This document shows, piece after piece, positions 32,231 through 40,521 of a stretch of DNA of 41,315 nucleotides. The translations under genes and the position numbers were made by a program. Positions within the stretch are counted from its first letter, which is position 1. The number at the start of each line of letters is the position of its first letter. The notes under the pieces were generated by a model. The model was not told the DNA's origin and did not search any database. It saw only the letters and a list, made by a program, of their open reading frames with translations. Origin of the DNA: Betaproteobacteria bacterium (GTDB lineage: Bacteria; Pseudomonadota; Gammaproteobacteria; Burkholderiales; SG8-41); the NCBI GenBank assembly GCA_947467315.1, contig CANIID010000010.1:1-41315 (forward strand), given 5' to 3'.

Positions 32231-33973
32231 CTACTTCGCCGGTATCACCGGCAGCAACACCGCCGCCGCATACTGCGGCCCAAAATGCAACGTCACCTTG
32301 CCACCGAAAATCTCCGGTGGGCGATCCGCCGGGTCGTCGTGCATGAAGGGGCCGCAGCCGCTCATGGGGTTTTTCATGTTCGATAGCGACGCGGCGGACT
32401 GGCCGTGGTCGTAGTCCTTGCCTTTGATCGTCAACGCCACGCGATAGCCCTTGGGCACGACGATGCAGCTCGGCCAGATCTCGATGTCGAGTTCGTACAC
32501 TTCGCCCGGCGTGAGCGGCTGCTTTTCATCGTGCGTGTGATAGGGGCGGTAGGGCAACGAACGCGCCTTGTCCAATTTGCGGTGCGAGGCGCGCAGCCAG
32601 CCTTGCGCGATGGGTGTTTTGGGATCGAGCGCGCCCTGGAACAACACTTCTTTTCCAGCGGGGTCGAACACGCGCAGAATCACGAACAAATCCGCATCGC
32701 TGGTCGATGACGAGACAAACAGTTTCAGCGCCGATGGCCCGGTGATTTCGGTGTCTTTTTCCAGCGGTGGCGTGGTGAACGTCGCCCCATCGCCCATGGC
32801 ATCGTAAGTATTTGTTTTTATTGTATTATTTTTAACGGCACTCAAGCCCATGTTGGCTGGGTCAAGATAAAAATTTGTCCACTGCGTACGCGCAATCGGC
32901 CACTCGTTTTCATGCCGCAGCACAAATTTTTCACCCGGATGGCGTATCTGCAATTGCACTTTGGGTTGTTGCTCCCAGCCGTTCTGCTTGCCCTTCAAAA
33001 AGTAATCGAAGAATTTTTTCTGCAGGCCCACGCCGTAGTCGGTGTAGAAAGGCGCCCAGTGCGAGCCACCGTGGGCTTCCAGCCATTTGTGTTCGGAGGC
33101 CGCGTGCATGTAGCCTTCAAAGTTGCCGCGCGGATGCAGGCCTTGCCCGCCCCAGTTGGCCGCCGATAGCACCGGCACTTTGACTTTCGACAGATCGCCG
33201 CTGCGCTCGCGGTAGTACGGGCCGTCCAGGTGGTTGGCGCTCAAATGGGCCCACATGTTTTCGCGGTTGTTCACCAACTCAGCGTCACTCAACGTCTCCG
33301 GGCCGCACGCGAGTTCGCCGGTGAGCGGGCTGCGTGTGCCGTGTTCGCCCACGCCGTGCTGCACGGTTTTGACCTGCATCTCTTGCCAATTTTTGCGGAA
33401 CACGCAGATGATGCCGCCGTGGTGTGTGGAGTCGCGGTAGTTATCCACCCAGCCTTCCCAAACGCAGATGGCGGCCAGATGCGGCGGCTGTGTCGCTGCG
33501 GCGCGCCACTGGTTCGCGCCGTAATACGAAATGCCGTTCAGACCAATCTTGCCGCTGCACCACGGCTGCTCTGCGGCCCACTCGATACAGTCGTGAAAAT
33601 CCTGGTTCTCGCGCGCGTCGTTGTGGCAAAGATAACCCGGCGAGCGCCCCGCGCCGCGCGAATCCACGCGCACCACGGCGTATCCGTCGGGTACCCATTT
33701 TTCGGGATCGACCACTTCCCAGTTCTGATATTTGTTGCTGCTGCCCGCCACCGCATCGGGATTTTCACGGCACATGATTTCCCACGCGGTTTTGTAGCCT
33801 TCCTGAAACGCAAGTCCCTTGCCGTATGGGCCGTAGCTCATGATCGCGGGGTATTTGCCGTCGGCAACGGGGCGAAACACATCGGCGCGCAACACGAGGC
33901 CATCGTCCATGGTGATCGGCACATCCCAATCGATACGCATGTGGTCGCGGATTTCGGATTTGTGGGTAGTCAT
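32231..33973 (-). CDS. CocE/NonD family hydrolase (X-Pro dipeptidyl-peptidase S15 type)
   Basis: 580 residues. The N-terminal alpha/beta domain has ITMDDGLVLRADVFRP, VRVDSRGAGRSPG and the nucleophile GLNGISYYGANQW (Ser near residue 150). The catalytic His is likely in EAHGGSHWAPFYTD. The C-terminal jelly-roll has FTTPPLEKDTEITGPSALKLFVSSS and VYELDIEIWPS. Relatives hydrolyse esters or acyl-amides such as cocaine or glutaryl-7-ACA; the substrate here is unknown. AAGGAA lies seven bases before the ATG. An AT-rich segment coding for AVKNNTIKTNTYD, just before the jelly-roll, is copy f of the dispersed repeat, read through without stop or frameshift. Confidence 0.92.
   Translation of the reverse strand: MTTHKSEIRDHMRIDWDVPITMDDGLVLRADVFRPVADGKYPAIMSYGPYGKGLAFQEGYKTAWEIMCRENPDAVAGSSNKYQNWEVVDPEKWVPDGYAVVRVDSRGAGRSPGYLCHNDARENQDFHDCIEWAAEQPWCSGKIGLNGISYYGANQWRAAATQPPHLAAICVWEGWVDNYRDSTHHGGIICVFRKNWQEMQVKTVQHGVGEHGTRSPLTGELACGPETLSDAELVNNRENMWAHLSANHLDGPYYRERSGDLSKVKVPVLSAANWGGQGLHPRGNFEGYMHAASEHKWLEAHGGSHWAPFYTDYGVGLQKKFFDYFLKGKQNGWEQQPKVQLQIRHPGEKFVLRHENEWPIARTQWTNFYLDPANMGLSAVKNNTIKTNTYDAMGDGATFTTPPLEKDTEITGPSALKLFVSSSTSDADLFVILRVFDPAGKEVLFQGALDPKTPIAQGWLRASHRKLDKARSLPYRPYHTHDEKQPLTPGEVYELDIEIWPSCIVVPKGYRVALTIKGKDYDHGQSAASLSNMKNPMSGCGPFMHDDPADRPPEIFGGKVTLHFGPQYAAAVLLPVIPAK
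32805..32836 (+). repeat. AT-rich dispersed repeat, copy f, inside a coding sequence
   Basis: Core TAAGTATTTGTTTTTATT followed by GTATTATTTTTAAC, 32 bases. It has the same two ends as copy d. It lies on the opposite strand within the CocE/NonD gene and is translated as roughly VKNNTIKTNTY, an Asn/Thr/Lys-rich linker unlike the rest of the protein. Confidence 0.75.
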
Positions 33974-34034
33974 TGCGAAATTCCTTCACATTTTCTGATG
34001 GCCAATACTATGTCTCATCTGGTGAATGTGCTAC

Positions 34035-34062
34035 GGGTTTCCCCTGCGCGGGAACGACGGTG
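34035..34062 (+). repeat. REP-like repeat, degenerate second copy
   Basis: GGGTTTCCCCTGCGCGGGAA followed by CGACGGTG. It matches 20433-20461 with a small change in the left arm that weakens the hairpin. It lies between the CocE gene and the downstream Bug gene. Confidence 0.6.
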
Positions 34063-34090
34063 CTGGTAGATTGGGATATCGGCGGCTACG

Positions 34091-35092
34091 TCAATCCACT
34101 TTCGCGCCAATCAGCTTGACGATCTTGGCGTATTTATCATTTTCCGCGCGGATGTACGCGGCGAACTCTTCCGGTGTGCCGCCCACCACGTCGTAACCCA
34201 GCGTTTCAAATTGCGCTTTGGTTTCGGGCGAGCGCGTCACCTTGACCAATGCGCCGTGCAGACGCGTGATGATGTCCTTCGGCGTGTGCGTCGGCACCAG
34301 CATGCCGAACCAGGTACTCAATTCATAACCCGGCACGCCGGCTTCGCTGAGTGTCGGCACATCGGGCAACTGCGGTGAGCGGCGCGCACTCGACACGCCA
34401 AGCAAGCGCACGCGCCCCGATTTGACGTGTTGTATCACCGGCGGAATCGAGTTGAGCATCATATGCACGCCATTGCCGCCGATCACGTCGGTGACCGCCT
34501 GCGGTGCGCCTTTGTAGGGCACGTGCGTGATGTTCACGCCCGCCATGTTTTTGAAGAGTTCCATCGCCAGATGGTTGATTGCGCCGTTGCCCGCCGAGGC
34601 GTAATTCCATTTGCCGGGCTGCGCTTTCGCCAGCGCGAGCAGTTCTTTCACCGTTTTGGCCGGCACCGACGGATGCGCGATCAGCAAAAACGGCCCGATG
34701 CACACCAGGCTCACCGGCACAAAATCGCGCAACGTGTTGTAAGTCACGTTCTTTTGCAGATGCGGCAGGATGGTGAGCGAGCCGGGGCTGCTGAAAAACA
34801 GCGTGTAGCCGTCGGGTGTCGCGCGCGCGGCGAGTTCTGCGCCGATCAAGCCGCCCGCGCCGCTGCGATTGTCGAGCACCAGTTGCTGGCCGAGAATCGC
34901 CGACAGGCCGGGTGTGACCATGCGCGCCACCACGTCCGGCGTGCCGCCGGCGGGCACCGGCGCGATCACGCGGATGGGTTTGTTGGGCCAGGTCTGCCCT
35001 GTGCCGGTTGTGGTGGTTTGTGCTTGTGCCGTGATTGCGACTGCACCGGCAATCGCGGCCAGCCATACGGGAATTGATGGGGGGTTTTTCAT
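34091..35092 (-). CDS. Bug/TctC family substrate-binding protein
   Basis: 333 residues from MKNPPSIPVWLAAIAGAVAI, with a signal peptide ending TAQAQ. A Thr/Gly-rich linker precedes TWPNKPIRVIAPVPAGGTPD, the first ligand loop. VLDNRSGAGGLIGAELAARATPDGYTL, ITHVPYKGAPQAVTDVIGG and LPDVPTLSEAGVPGYELSTWFG are canonical. The open frame continues far upstream, but that part is antisense to the MmgE gene and is not coding; the signal peptide fixes the start. It is divergent from the MmgE-Bug-reductase operon across 171 bases. Confidence 0.93.
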   Translation of the reverse strand: MKNPPSIPVWLAAIAGAVAITAQAQTTTTGTGQTWPNKPIRVIAPVPAGGTPDVVARMVTPGLSAILGQQLVLDNRSGAGGLIGAELAARATPDGYTLFFSSPGSLTILPHLQKNVTYNTLRDFVPVSLVCIGPFLLIAHPSVPAKTVKELLALAKAQPGKWNYASAGNGAINHLAMELFKNMAGVNITHVPYKGAPQAVTDVIGGNGVHMMLNSIPPVIQHVKSGRVRLLGVSSARRSPQLPDVPTLSEAGVPGYELSTWFGMLVPTHTPKDIITRLHGALVKVTRSPETKAQFETLGYDVVGGTPEEFAAYIRAENDKYAKIVKLIGAKVD

Positions 35093-35263
35093 AGGGTGAC
35101 GATCGTAACTCAAAACACTATGCACGATGCGCCGTATCAGCGTCCACGCATTGACACGGTTGGCGCGGCCGGCGGCGTGGACGACCGAGGGTGTTTCGCC
35201 GTAAGATTTGCGCCCCGCAATCTTCGTCGCAAGATCCAAAGCTGGCGATCCACTGGAGCCTTT

Positions 35264-36625
35264 ATGAACGCACCCGCCGAAATCAAAATCTCTCGCAGTA
35301 AACAAGTGTCCGACTACGCTGCAGGCGCGCTCACGCGCGAGTTTCCCGCCGCCATATTGGTGGCCGCCAAGGTCGCGCTGATCGATGTGATGGGATGCGC
35401 CATCGGCGCGTGGGACGACGAATGCGTGCGCCCGGTGCGGCGCGTGGTCGAGGGCTGGGGCGCGCGCGGCGAGGCGCAAGTGTTTTTGGGCGGACGCACC
35501 GCGCCGGCCTTTGCGGCGTTGGCCAACGGCACCATGGCGCACGCGATGGATTACGACGATTCGCATCAGATGGGGGCGGGCCATATCAGTTGCGTGTGCG
35601 GCACGGCGGCGCTGGCGGTGGCAGGGCAACTCGGCAGCAGCGAAAAAGATATGTTGGCGGCCTACATCACCGGCTTTGAAGTGATGGCGCGATTGGCGGG
35701 TGGCGGCCCGCCGGGCGTCGGGCGCAGCCTGCATCGGCGTGGACTGCATCCGACCTCGGTGTTCGGCCGCGTGGGCGCGGCAGTGGTGGCATCGGTGTTG
35801 ATGCGCCTGACGCCGCAACAAACCGAATATGCGGTCGGTGCGGCAACCACCACTGCGGGCGGATTGGTGGGCTCGTTCGGCACGCACTCCAAACCGTTTC
35901 ACGGCGGCAAAGCGGCGATGGACGGCATCCTCGCCGCCGAATTGGCGCGCGAAGGGTTTCAAGCATCGACCAAACTGCTGGAACTCGAAAAGGGTCTGCT
36001 CGATGCCTTCATTCAGGATCGCAAGGTTGAAGTGCCGCCTATGGATTTCAGCTATTGGGAATTGAAACGCAACGGCTTCAAGCCCTACGCCAGTTGCCGC
36101 GCCACGCATGCGTCGATACAGACGTCGCGCAAGTTGGCCGCTGCGGTGGGTGGACGCAAAATCACCAGGGTGCATGCCAAGGTGCATCCCAACGTGGTGG
36201 TGGTGGCGAACCAGTTGAATCCGCAAACGCCGCTGGAACACAAATTCAGCGTGCGTTATTGCATGGCGATGGGGCTGACGGGTTATCGGCTGGTGGCGTC
36301 GGATTTCACTGACAAGCTGATGCAGGATGCGAAGTTAAAAGAGATTGCTGCAGTCACCGAGGTCGAAGTCGTGCCTGAGCAGCCGCAATATGAGGCGCAT
36401 CTCGATGTGTATGTAGAAGGTGAGGCGAAACCGCTGCACGCTGACACGAACATCGTGTTGGGCCATGCCGACAATCCGATGAGCGAAGACGAAGTTTGGG
36501 GCAAGTTCGACGGGTTGGTGACGCCGGTGCTGGGCGCCGACAAGGCGCACGCTCTCTATGATTTGCTGAAGCATTTCGAGATGCCGGGAAATCTCAAAAA
36601 GATTGTTTCGCTGGTTGCCAAATGA
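35264..36625 (+). CDS. MmgE/PrpD family protein
   Basis: 453 residues from MNAPAEIKISRSKQVSDYA. The signature LANGTMAHAMDYDDSH is at 86-101, GHISCVCGTAALAVAGQL follows, and the C-terminal domain begins near MDFSYWELKRNGFKPYASC. The start at 35264 has TGGAG seven bases upstream; the longer frame is in a non-conserved region. Its stop overlaps the start of the next Bug gene (ATGA), so enzyme and binding protein are translationally coupled. A ketopantoate-reductase-like gene completes the operon. The substrate may be the ligand of the coupled Bug protein. Confidence 0.92.
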   Translation: MNAPAEIKISRSKQVSDYAAGALTREFPAAILVAAKVALIDVMGCAIGAWDDECVRPVRRVVEGWGARGEAQVFLGGRTAPAFAALANGTMAHAMDYDDSHQMGAGHISCVCGTAALAVAGQLGSSEKDMLAAYITGFEVMARLAGGGPPGVGRSLHRRGLHPTSVFGRVGAAVVASVLMRLTPQQTEYAVGAATTTAGGLVGSFGTHSKPFHGGKAAMDGILAAELAREGFQASTKLLELEKGLLDAFIQDRKVEVPPMDFSYWELKRNGFKPYASCRATHASIQTSRKLAAAVGGRKITRVHAKVHPNVVVVANQLNPQTPLEHKFSVRYCMAMGLTGYRLVASDFTDKLMQDAKLKEIAAVTEVEVVPEQPQYEAHLDVYVEGEAKPLHADTNIVLGHADNPMSEDEVWGKFDGLVTPVLGADKAHALYDLLKHFEMPGNLKKIVSLVAK

Positions 36626-37599
36626 GATGGCGTACCTGCATTGCCGCGTGTGCACTGCTATTGCCATCCGTAGTTAATGCGCAAGCGCCCGCGGCGGGTG
36701 CGTACCCCACCAAGCCGATCCGCCTGATTTCCCCCTATGCCGCCGGTGGCGGCAGCGACACGTTGGCCCGCATCATCGGGCAAAAGCTGCTCGAAAGCTG
36801 GGGTCAGCCGGTGGTGGTGGACAACCGCCCCAGCTCCGGCGGCAACCTCGGCGCGGAACTGGTGGCGAAGGCCGCGCCGGACGGCTATACCTTGTTTGTC
36901 ACGCCCAGCGCGGTGCTCACCATCAACCCGCATTTGTACGCGAAGCTGCGCTACGACAGCTTCAAGGATTTCACGCCGGTGATCGCGGCCACCAACTCGC
37001 CGTATTTTCTGGTGGTGCATCCGAAGATTCCAGCCACCAGCGTCAAGGAATTGATCGCATACGCGAAAACGAATGCGGGCAAAATGAATTACAGCTCATC
37101 GGGCAACGGCTCATCCACGCACTTGGCGGGCGTGTTGTTCAACACCTTGGCGGGAGTAGACATTGTGCATATCCCGTATAAAGGCGCCGCGCCCGCGATC
37201 GTCGATCTGCTTGCCGGCAACATCCAGATGCGCTTTTCCAGTGTGGTGCCGGTGCTGCCGCACATACGCAACGGCCGGCTGCGCGGTTTGGGCATGAGCA
37301 GCGCGAAACGATACTCGCCGATGCCGGAAGTGCCGACCATCGCCGAATCCGGGCTGCCGGGTTACGTGGTCGAGTCGTTTTACGTGATCGTGGCGCCCGC
37401 TGCGACACCGCGCAGCGTCGTGTCAAAACTCAACAGCGAAATCGCACGTAAGCTGAAAGACCCGGAGATCAATACCCGCATGGCAGCCGATGGCGCGGAA
37501 GTGATCGCGGCTTCCGTGGAGGACAGCGCGAAGATGCTGCGCGACGATTACCATCGATGGGCGAAGCCGGTGAAAGATTCCGGCGCACGCGCGGATTAG
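36622..37599 (+). CDS. Bug/TctC family substrate-binding protein, coupled to MmgE
   Basis: 325 residues. The signal peptide MRWRTCIAACALLLPSVVNAQ is followed by APAAGAYPTKPIRLISPYAAGGGSD (ligand loop PYAAGGGSD). VVVDNRPSSGGNLGAELVAKAAPDGYTL, IVHIPYKGAAPAIVDLLAG and VPTIAESGLPGYVVESFYV follow. Its ATG overlaps the MmgE stop by four bases and has no separate ribosome binding site, a strong sign of translational coupling. The reductase-like gene starts 21 bases later. Confidence 0.94.
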   Translation: MRWRTCIAACALLLPSVVNAQAPAAGAYPTKPIRLISPYAAGGGSDTLARIIGQKLLESWGQPVVVDNRPSSGGNLGAELVAKAAPDGYTLFVTPSAVLTINPHLYAKLRYDSFKDFTPVIAATNSPYFLVVHPKIPATSVKELIAYAKTNAGKMNYSSSGNGSSTHLAGVLFNTLAGVDIVHIPYKGAAPAIVDLLAGNIQMRFSSVVPVLPHIRNGRLRGLGMSSAKRYSPMPEVPTIAESGLPGYVVESFYVIVAPAATPRSVVSKLNSEIARKLKDPEINTRMAADGAEVIAASVEDSAKMLRDDYHRWAKPVKDSGARAD

Positions 37600-37620
37600 A
37601 ATTACCTAAAGGAGACGATT

Positions 37621-38691
37621 ATGGCAACAGTGAAAAACAAGCGTATTGCAATGATGGGCACGGGCGCGCTGGGCGGTTATGTCGGCGGCTATTTTGCACA
37701 CAACGGCGAGGATGTGACGCTGATCGATTTTTGGCCGGAACATATCGAGACCATTCGTGCTCAAGGATTGGATCTCGATGGTGTGACCGACCCGGAAAAG
37801 TTTGTCGTCAAAACGGCGAAAACGCTGCACTACAAAGACCTTGACACGTTAAAGGGTCAGCCGCCGTTCGACATCGTTTTCATTTCGGTGAAATCGTACG
37901 ACACCGAGCGCGTAACGAAGGCGATTGCGCCGTATCTGGCGAAAGACGGCTACGCGGTGTCGCTGCAAAACTGTTGGAACGAAGACACCATCGCGGGCGT
38001 GTTGGGCGCCGAGCGCGTGGTGGGCACGATAGCTTCCGTGATTTCGGTGGAGCTGTACGCGCCGGGGCGCATTCGCCGCATGGCGGAAAAAGGCGGCGAC
38101 AAGCACACGGTGTTTCGCGTGGGCGAAATTCATGGCCGCATCACTGATCGCGTGACCGAACTGGTCAACATGTTTTCGCTGATCGACAGCGCCAAAGCCA
38201 CGCCGAATTTGCAGGGCGAGCGCTGGACCAAGCTCACGCAAAACGGCATGAGTAACGGCATTTGCGCGGCCACCGGTTTGACCGGCCACGATTGCGACAA
38301 CAACGACGCGATCCGGCGCTTCGCGATTGCGGTGGCGGGGGAATCAATACGCGTCGGCAAGGCATTGGGCCTGAAGCTCGAAAAAATGGGCAAGCTCATG
38401 CCGGAACAACTTGAACAGGCGAGTGCGGGTGACCCTGCGGTGCTGGCGGAAGTGGAACACTTCATGAAAAACCGCAAGGCAGCGAATCCGCGCGCGAATA
38501 TTCAACGACCGTCGATGGCGCAGGACATGGCCAAAGGCCGCAAGACCGAAATCGAATTCATGAACGGTCTCATCGTGCGCAAGGGCAAGGAGGTCGGTGT
38601 TCCCACGCCGGCAAACGAAAAGTTGGTGCAGGCCGTGCTGAGTGTGGAGGGCGGGAAGATCAAGCCGTCCGCGTCGGTGCTGGGCGGGTAG
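37621..38691 (+). CDS. ketopantoate reductase (ApbA/PanE)-like dehydrogenase
   Basis: 356 residues. The NADP-binding MMGTGALGGYVGGYFA is at 11-26, K91 is in ISVKSYDT, the active-site Lys/Asn region is ERWTKLTQNGMSNG near 200-213, and GRKTEIEFMNGLIVRKGKEVG with PTPAN closes the C-terminal domain, as in 2-dehydropantoate 2-reductases. It is longer than typical PanE (about 300 residues), and the operon with MmgE and Bug suggests a catabolic 2-oxo or 2-hydroxy acid substrate rather than pantothenate synthesis. AAGGAGA lies six bases before the ATG. Confidence 0.88.
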   Translation: MATVKNKRIAMMGTGALGGYVGGYFAHNGEDVTLIDFWPEHIETIRAQGLDLDGVTDPEKFVVKTAKTLHYKDLDTLKGQPPFDIVFISVKSYDTERVTKAIAPYLAKDGYAVSLQNCWNEDTIAGVLGAERVVGTIASVISVELYAPGRIRRMAEKGGDKHTVFRVGEIHGRITDRVTELVNMFSLIDSAKATPNLQGERWTKLTQNGMSNGICAATGLTGHDCDNNDAIRRFAIAVAGESIRVGKALGLKLEKMGKLMPEQLEQASAGDPAVLAEVEHFMKNRKAANPRANIQRPSMAQDMAKGRKTEIEFMNGLIVRKGKEVGVPTPANEKLVQAVLSVEGGKIKPSASVLGG

Positions 38692-38705
38692 TCGAGGTGG
38701 TAAGT

Positions 38706-38803
38706 GTAGGGCGGAAAAGCGCAGCGCCTTCCGCCGACTGAGTCGCATTCGGCGGAAGACGCTACGCCCTTCTACAGGCTCAAGACAGGCTTTTCCGCCC
38801 TAC
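38706..38803. repeat. GTAGGGCGGAA-type inverted repeat, possible bidirectional terminator
   Basis: GTAGGGCGGAAAAGC (38706-38720) and GCTTTTCCGCCCTAC (38789-38803) are perfect reverse complements. Inside, CTTCCGCCGA and TCGGCGGAAG also pair. It lies between two convergent genes. Repeats with this GTAGGGCGGAA end are common between genes in betaproteobacteria. Confidence 0.7.
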
Positions 38804-38814
38804 GAATCAGGTTT

Positions 38815-39672
38815 TTAAACCGGCTTCTCCGGCCCCACCGTCAGCCGCCGCATTTCGCGCCGCGTGCCGTGATAATCGTTGATCGCGTTGTGCATGGTGA
38901 CGCGGTTGTCCCAGATCGTCATCTGGCCCGGTTCCCAGCGCACGCGGCAGGTGAATTCCGGCGTGATGGCGTGATCGTTCAGCATGTTGATAATCGGGCG
39001 ACTTTCGCGTTCGGTCATCTCATCGAGGCGCAGCGTGTGCAGCGAGCTGCAATACAGCGCGCGTTTGCCGGTCTGCGGATGCGTGCGCACGATGGGGTGC
39101 CGGGATTCAAAGCGGTCGGCGTTTTCGGAGTTCGTCACCGGCATGGTGGTGATGCGGCGGTGATGCGCGGCGCGGTCGCCGCCCGGTTTGTGCTTCAGGC
39201 TCGCGCTGAACACGCCGATCACGCCTTCGATCATTTTCTTCGTGCCGGCGGAAAGCTCCTCGTACGCTTTCTGCGTGTTGGCGTAAAGCGTGTCGCCGCC
39301 CTTGGGCGGGGTTTCCACCGAGTAGAGTGTGGTGATACGTGGCGGCTCGGCGAGATAGGGCGTGTCCGAATGCCAGTCGTTGCCGAAGTTTTCGCGCTCG
39401 TGCGGCTCTTTAATCACGCGCGTCATCTGCGGAATTTCATCCATGCCCTTGGCGAACGGATAAAAATTTGGCTCGCCGAAATGTTTGGCTGCGGCCAGTT
39501 GATCGAAGGGCGAAAGGCTCTGCCCACGCACGGCGATGACCTTGAATTCCAGCAATGCCTGCTGCAATTCATCCCACATCGCCGAATTCTCGTGATTTTT
39601 AAGATCCGCGCGGTAAATTTCCGCGCCGATGCTGCCCGCGATGGGGCGTGCTTCCAGTATCTTGTAGTCCAT
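38815..39672 (-). CDS. TauD/TfdA family Fe(II)/2-oxoglutarate-dependent dioxygenase
   Basis: 285 residues. The iron-binding H101-x-D103 is in NDWHSDTPYL, the distal His is H261 in WDNRVTMHNA, and the 2-oxoglutarate-binding Arg is in YHGTRREMRR. PKGGDTLYANTQKAYEEL and the HKPG segment are typical of the TfdA/TauD group, which hydroxylates taurine, alkyl sulfates or aryloxyalkanoates and so cleaves them. GAGGAA lies six bases before the ATG. It is divergent from the SDR gene across 80 bases, so the two may be co-regulated. Substrate not assignable. Confidence 0.93.
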   Translation of the reverse strand: MDYKILEARPIAGSIGAEIYRADLKNHENSAMWDELQQALLEFKVIAVRGQSLSPFDQLAAAKHFGEPNFYPFAKGMDEIPQMTRVIKEPHERENFGNDWHSDTPYLAEPPRITTLYSVETPPKGGDTLYANTQKAYEELSAGTKKMIEGVIGVFSASLKHKPGGDRAAHHRRITTMPVTNSENADRFESRHPIVRTHPQTGKRALYCSSLHTLRLDEMTERESRPIINMLNDHAITPEFTCRVRWEPGQMTIWDNRVTMHNAINDYHGTRREMRRLTVGPEKPV

Positions 39673-39752
39673 AATATTTCCTCGATTGCCGACTGAGTGC
39701 CATAGTATAGTCCGGCAGCAAGTTCGACGAAATACTAATGGAGAAACGCATC

Positions 39753-40505
39753 ATGTCAGACCAAACCCAAGAACTCACTGGAAAAGTCGCGCTGATCACC
39801 GGCGCGGCAAAAAACATCGGGCGCGCCACCGCGCTGGAGCTGGCCCGCGCGGGCGCGGCAGTGGCGATCAACACGCGGCATTCGGTGGATGACGCGAAGA
39901 AAGTCGCCGAAGAAATTCGCGCGGCGGGCGGGCAGGCCGAGGTGTATGTGGCCGACATCGCCGATGCCAAGGCGGTCAAAGGCATGGTCGAAAGCGTGAT
40001 GAAAAAATTCGGCCGCGTGGATTTTCTGGTGCTCAATGCCTCGGTTCGTACTGAAAAGCCGTTTCTCGAATTGAGCTACGACGAGTGGCGCGTGCCGCTG
40101 TCGATCACGCTGGATGGCGCGTTTTACCTGGCGCAGGCATGCATCCCGTCGATGATCGCCAACGGCGGCGGCAGCATTGTTACGCTGGGCGGCATGATGA
40201 GTCTGTCGGGTGCGAAAAAGCGCATCCACGGCTCGGTGGCCAAACACGGCTTGGTGGGCTTCACGCGCGGCTTGGCGCGCGAGTTCGGTGATCGCAACAT
40301 CCGTGCCAACTGCATCGCGCCGGGGCAGATGAACACCGTGCGCGCGGCAGGGCGCACTGCGGCGGCGGGGGCTGAAATGATTCCGCTGGCGCGTAAGGGC
40401 GATGCGGAGGAGATTGCGACGGTAGTGCGGTTTTTGTGCGGCCCGGCGTCGAGTTATGTCACCGGGCAGTCATTGCAGATTAACGGCGGGCAGATGATGT
40501 TTTAG
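39753..40505 (+). CDS. SDR family protein with atypical active site
   Basis: 250 residues with a Rossmann fold: LITGAAKNIGRATALELARAG (TGxxxxIG) at 14-34, VADIAD at 66-71, LNAS at 94-97 in place of NNAG, and the C-terminal PASSYVTGQSLQINGGQMMF. The catalytic YxxxK is missing its Tyr: G160 precedes K164 (IHGSVAKHGLVGFTR), and the usual Ser position appears to be G147 (VTLGGMMS). It may have a non-standard mechanism or role. The start at 39753 is preferred because GGAG lies nine bases upstream; ATG 39738 adds five residues. Confidence 0.88.
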   Translation: MSDQTQELTGKVALITGAAKNIGRATALELARAGAAVAINTRHSVDDAKKVAEEIRAAGGQAEVYVADIADAKAVKGMVESVMKKFGRVDFLVLNASVRTEKPFLELSYDEWRVPLSITLDGAFYLAQACIPSMIANGGGSIVTLGGMMSLSGAKKRIHGSVAKHGLVGFTRGLAREFGDRNIRANCIAPGQMNTVRAAGRTAAAGAEMIPLARKGDAEEIATVVRFLCGPASSYVTGQSLQINGGQMMF

Positions 40506-40521
40506 TGGTGTAGGTCGGAAC

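Noticed and set aside
34091-36241. 716-codon minus-strand open frame
   Set aside because: Only the last 333 codons (from 35092) encode a Bug protein with its signal peptide; the rest is antisense to a well-supported MmgE gene.
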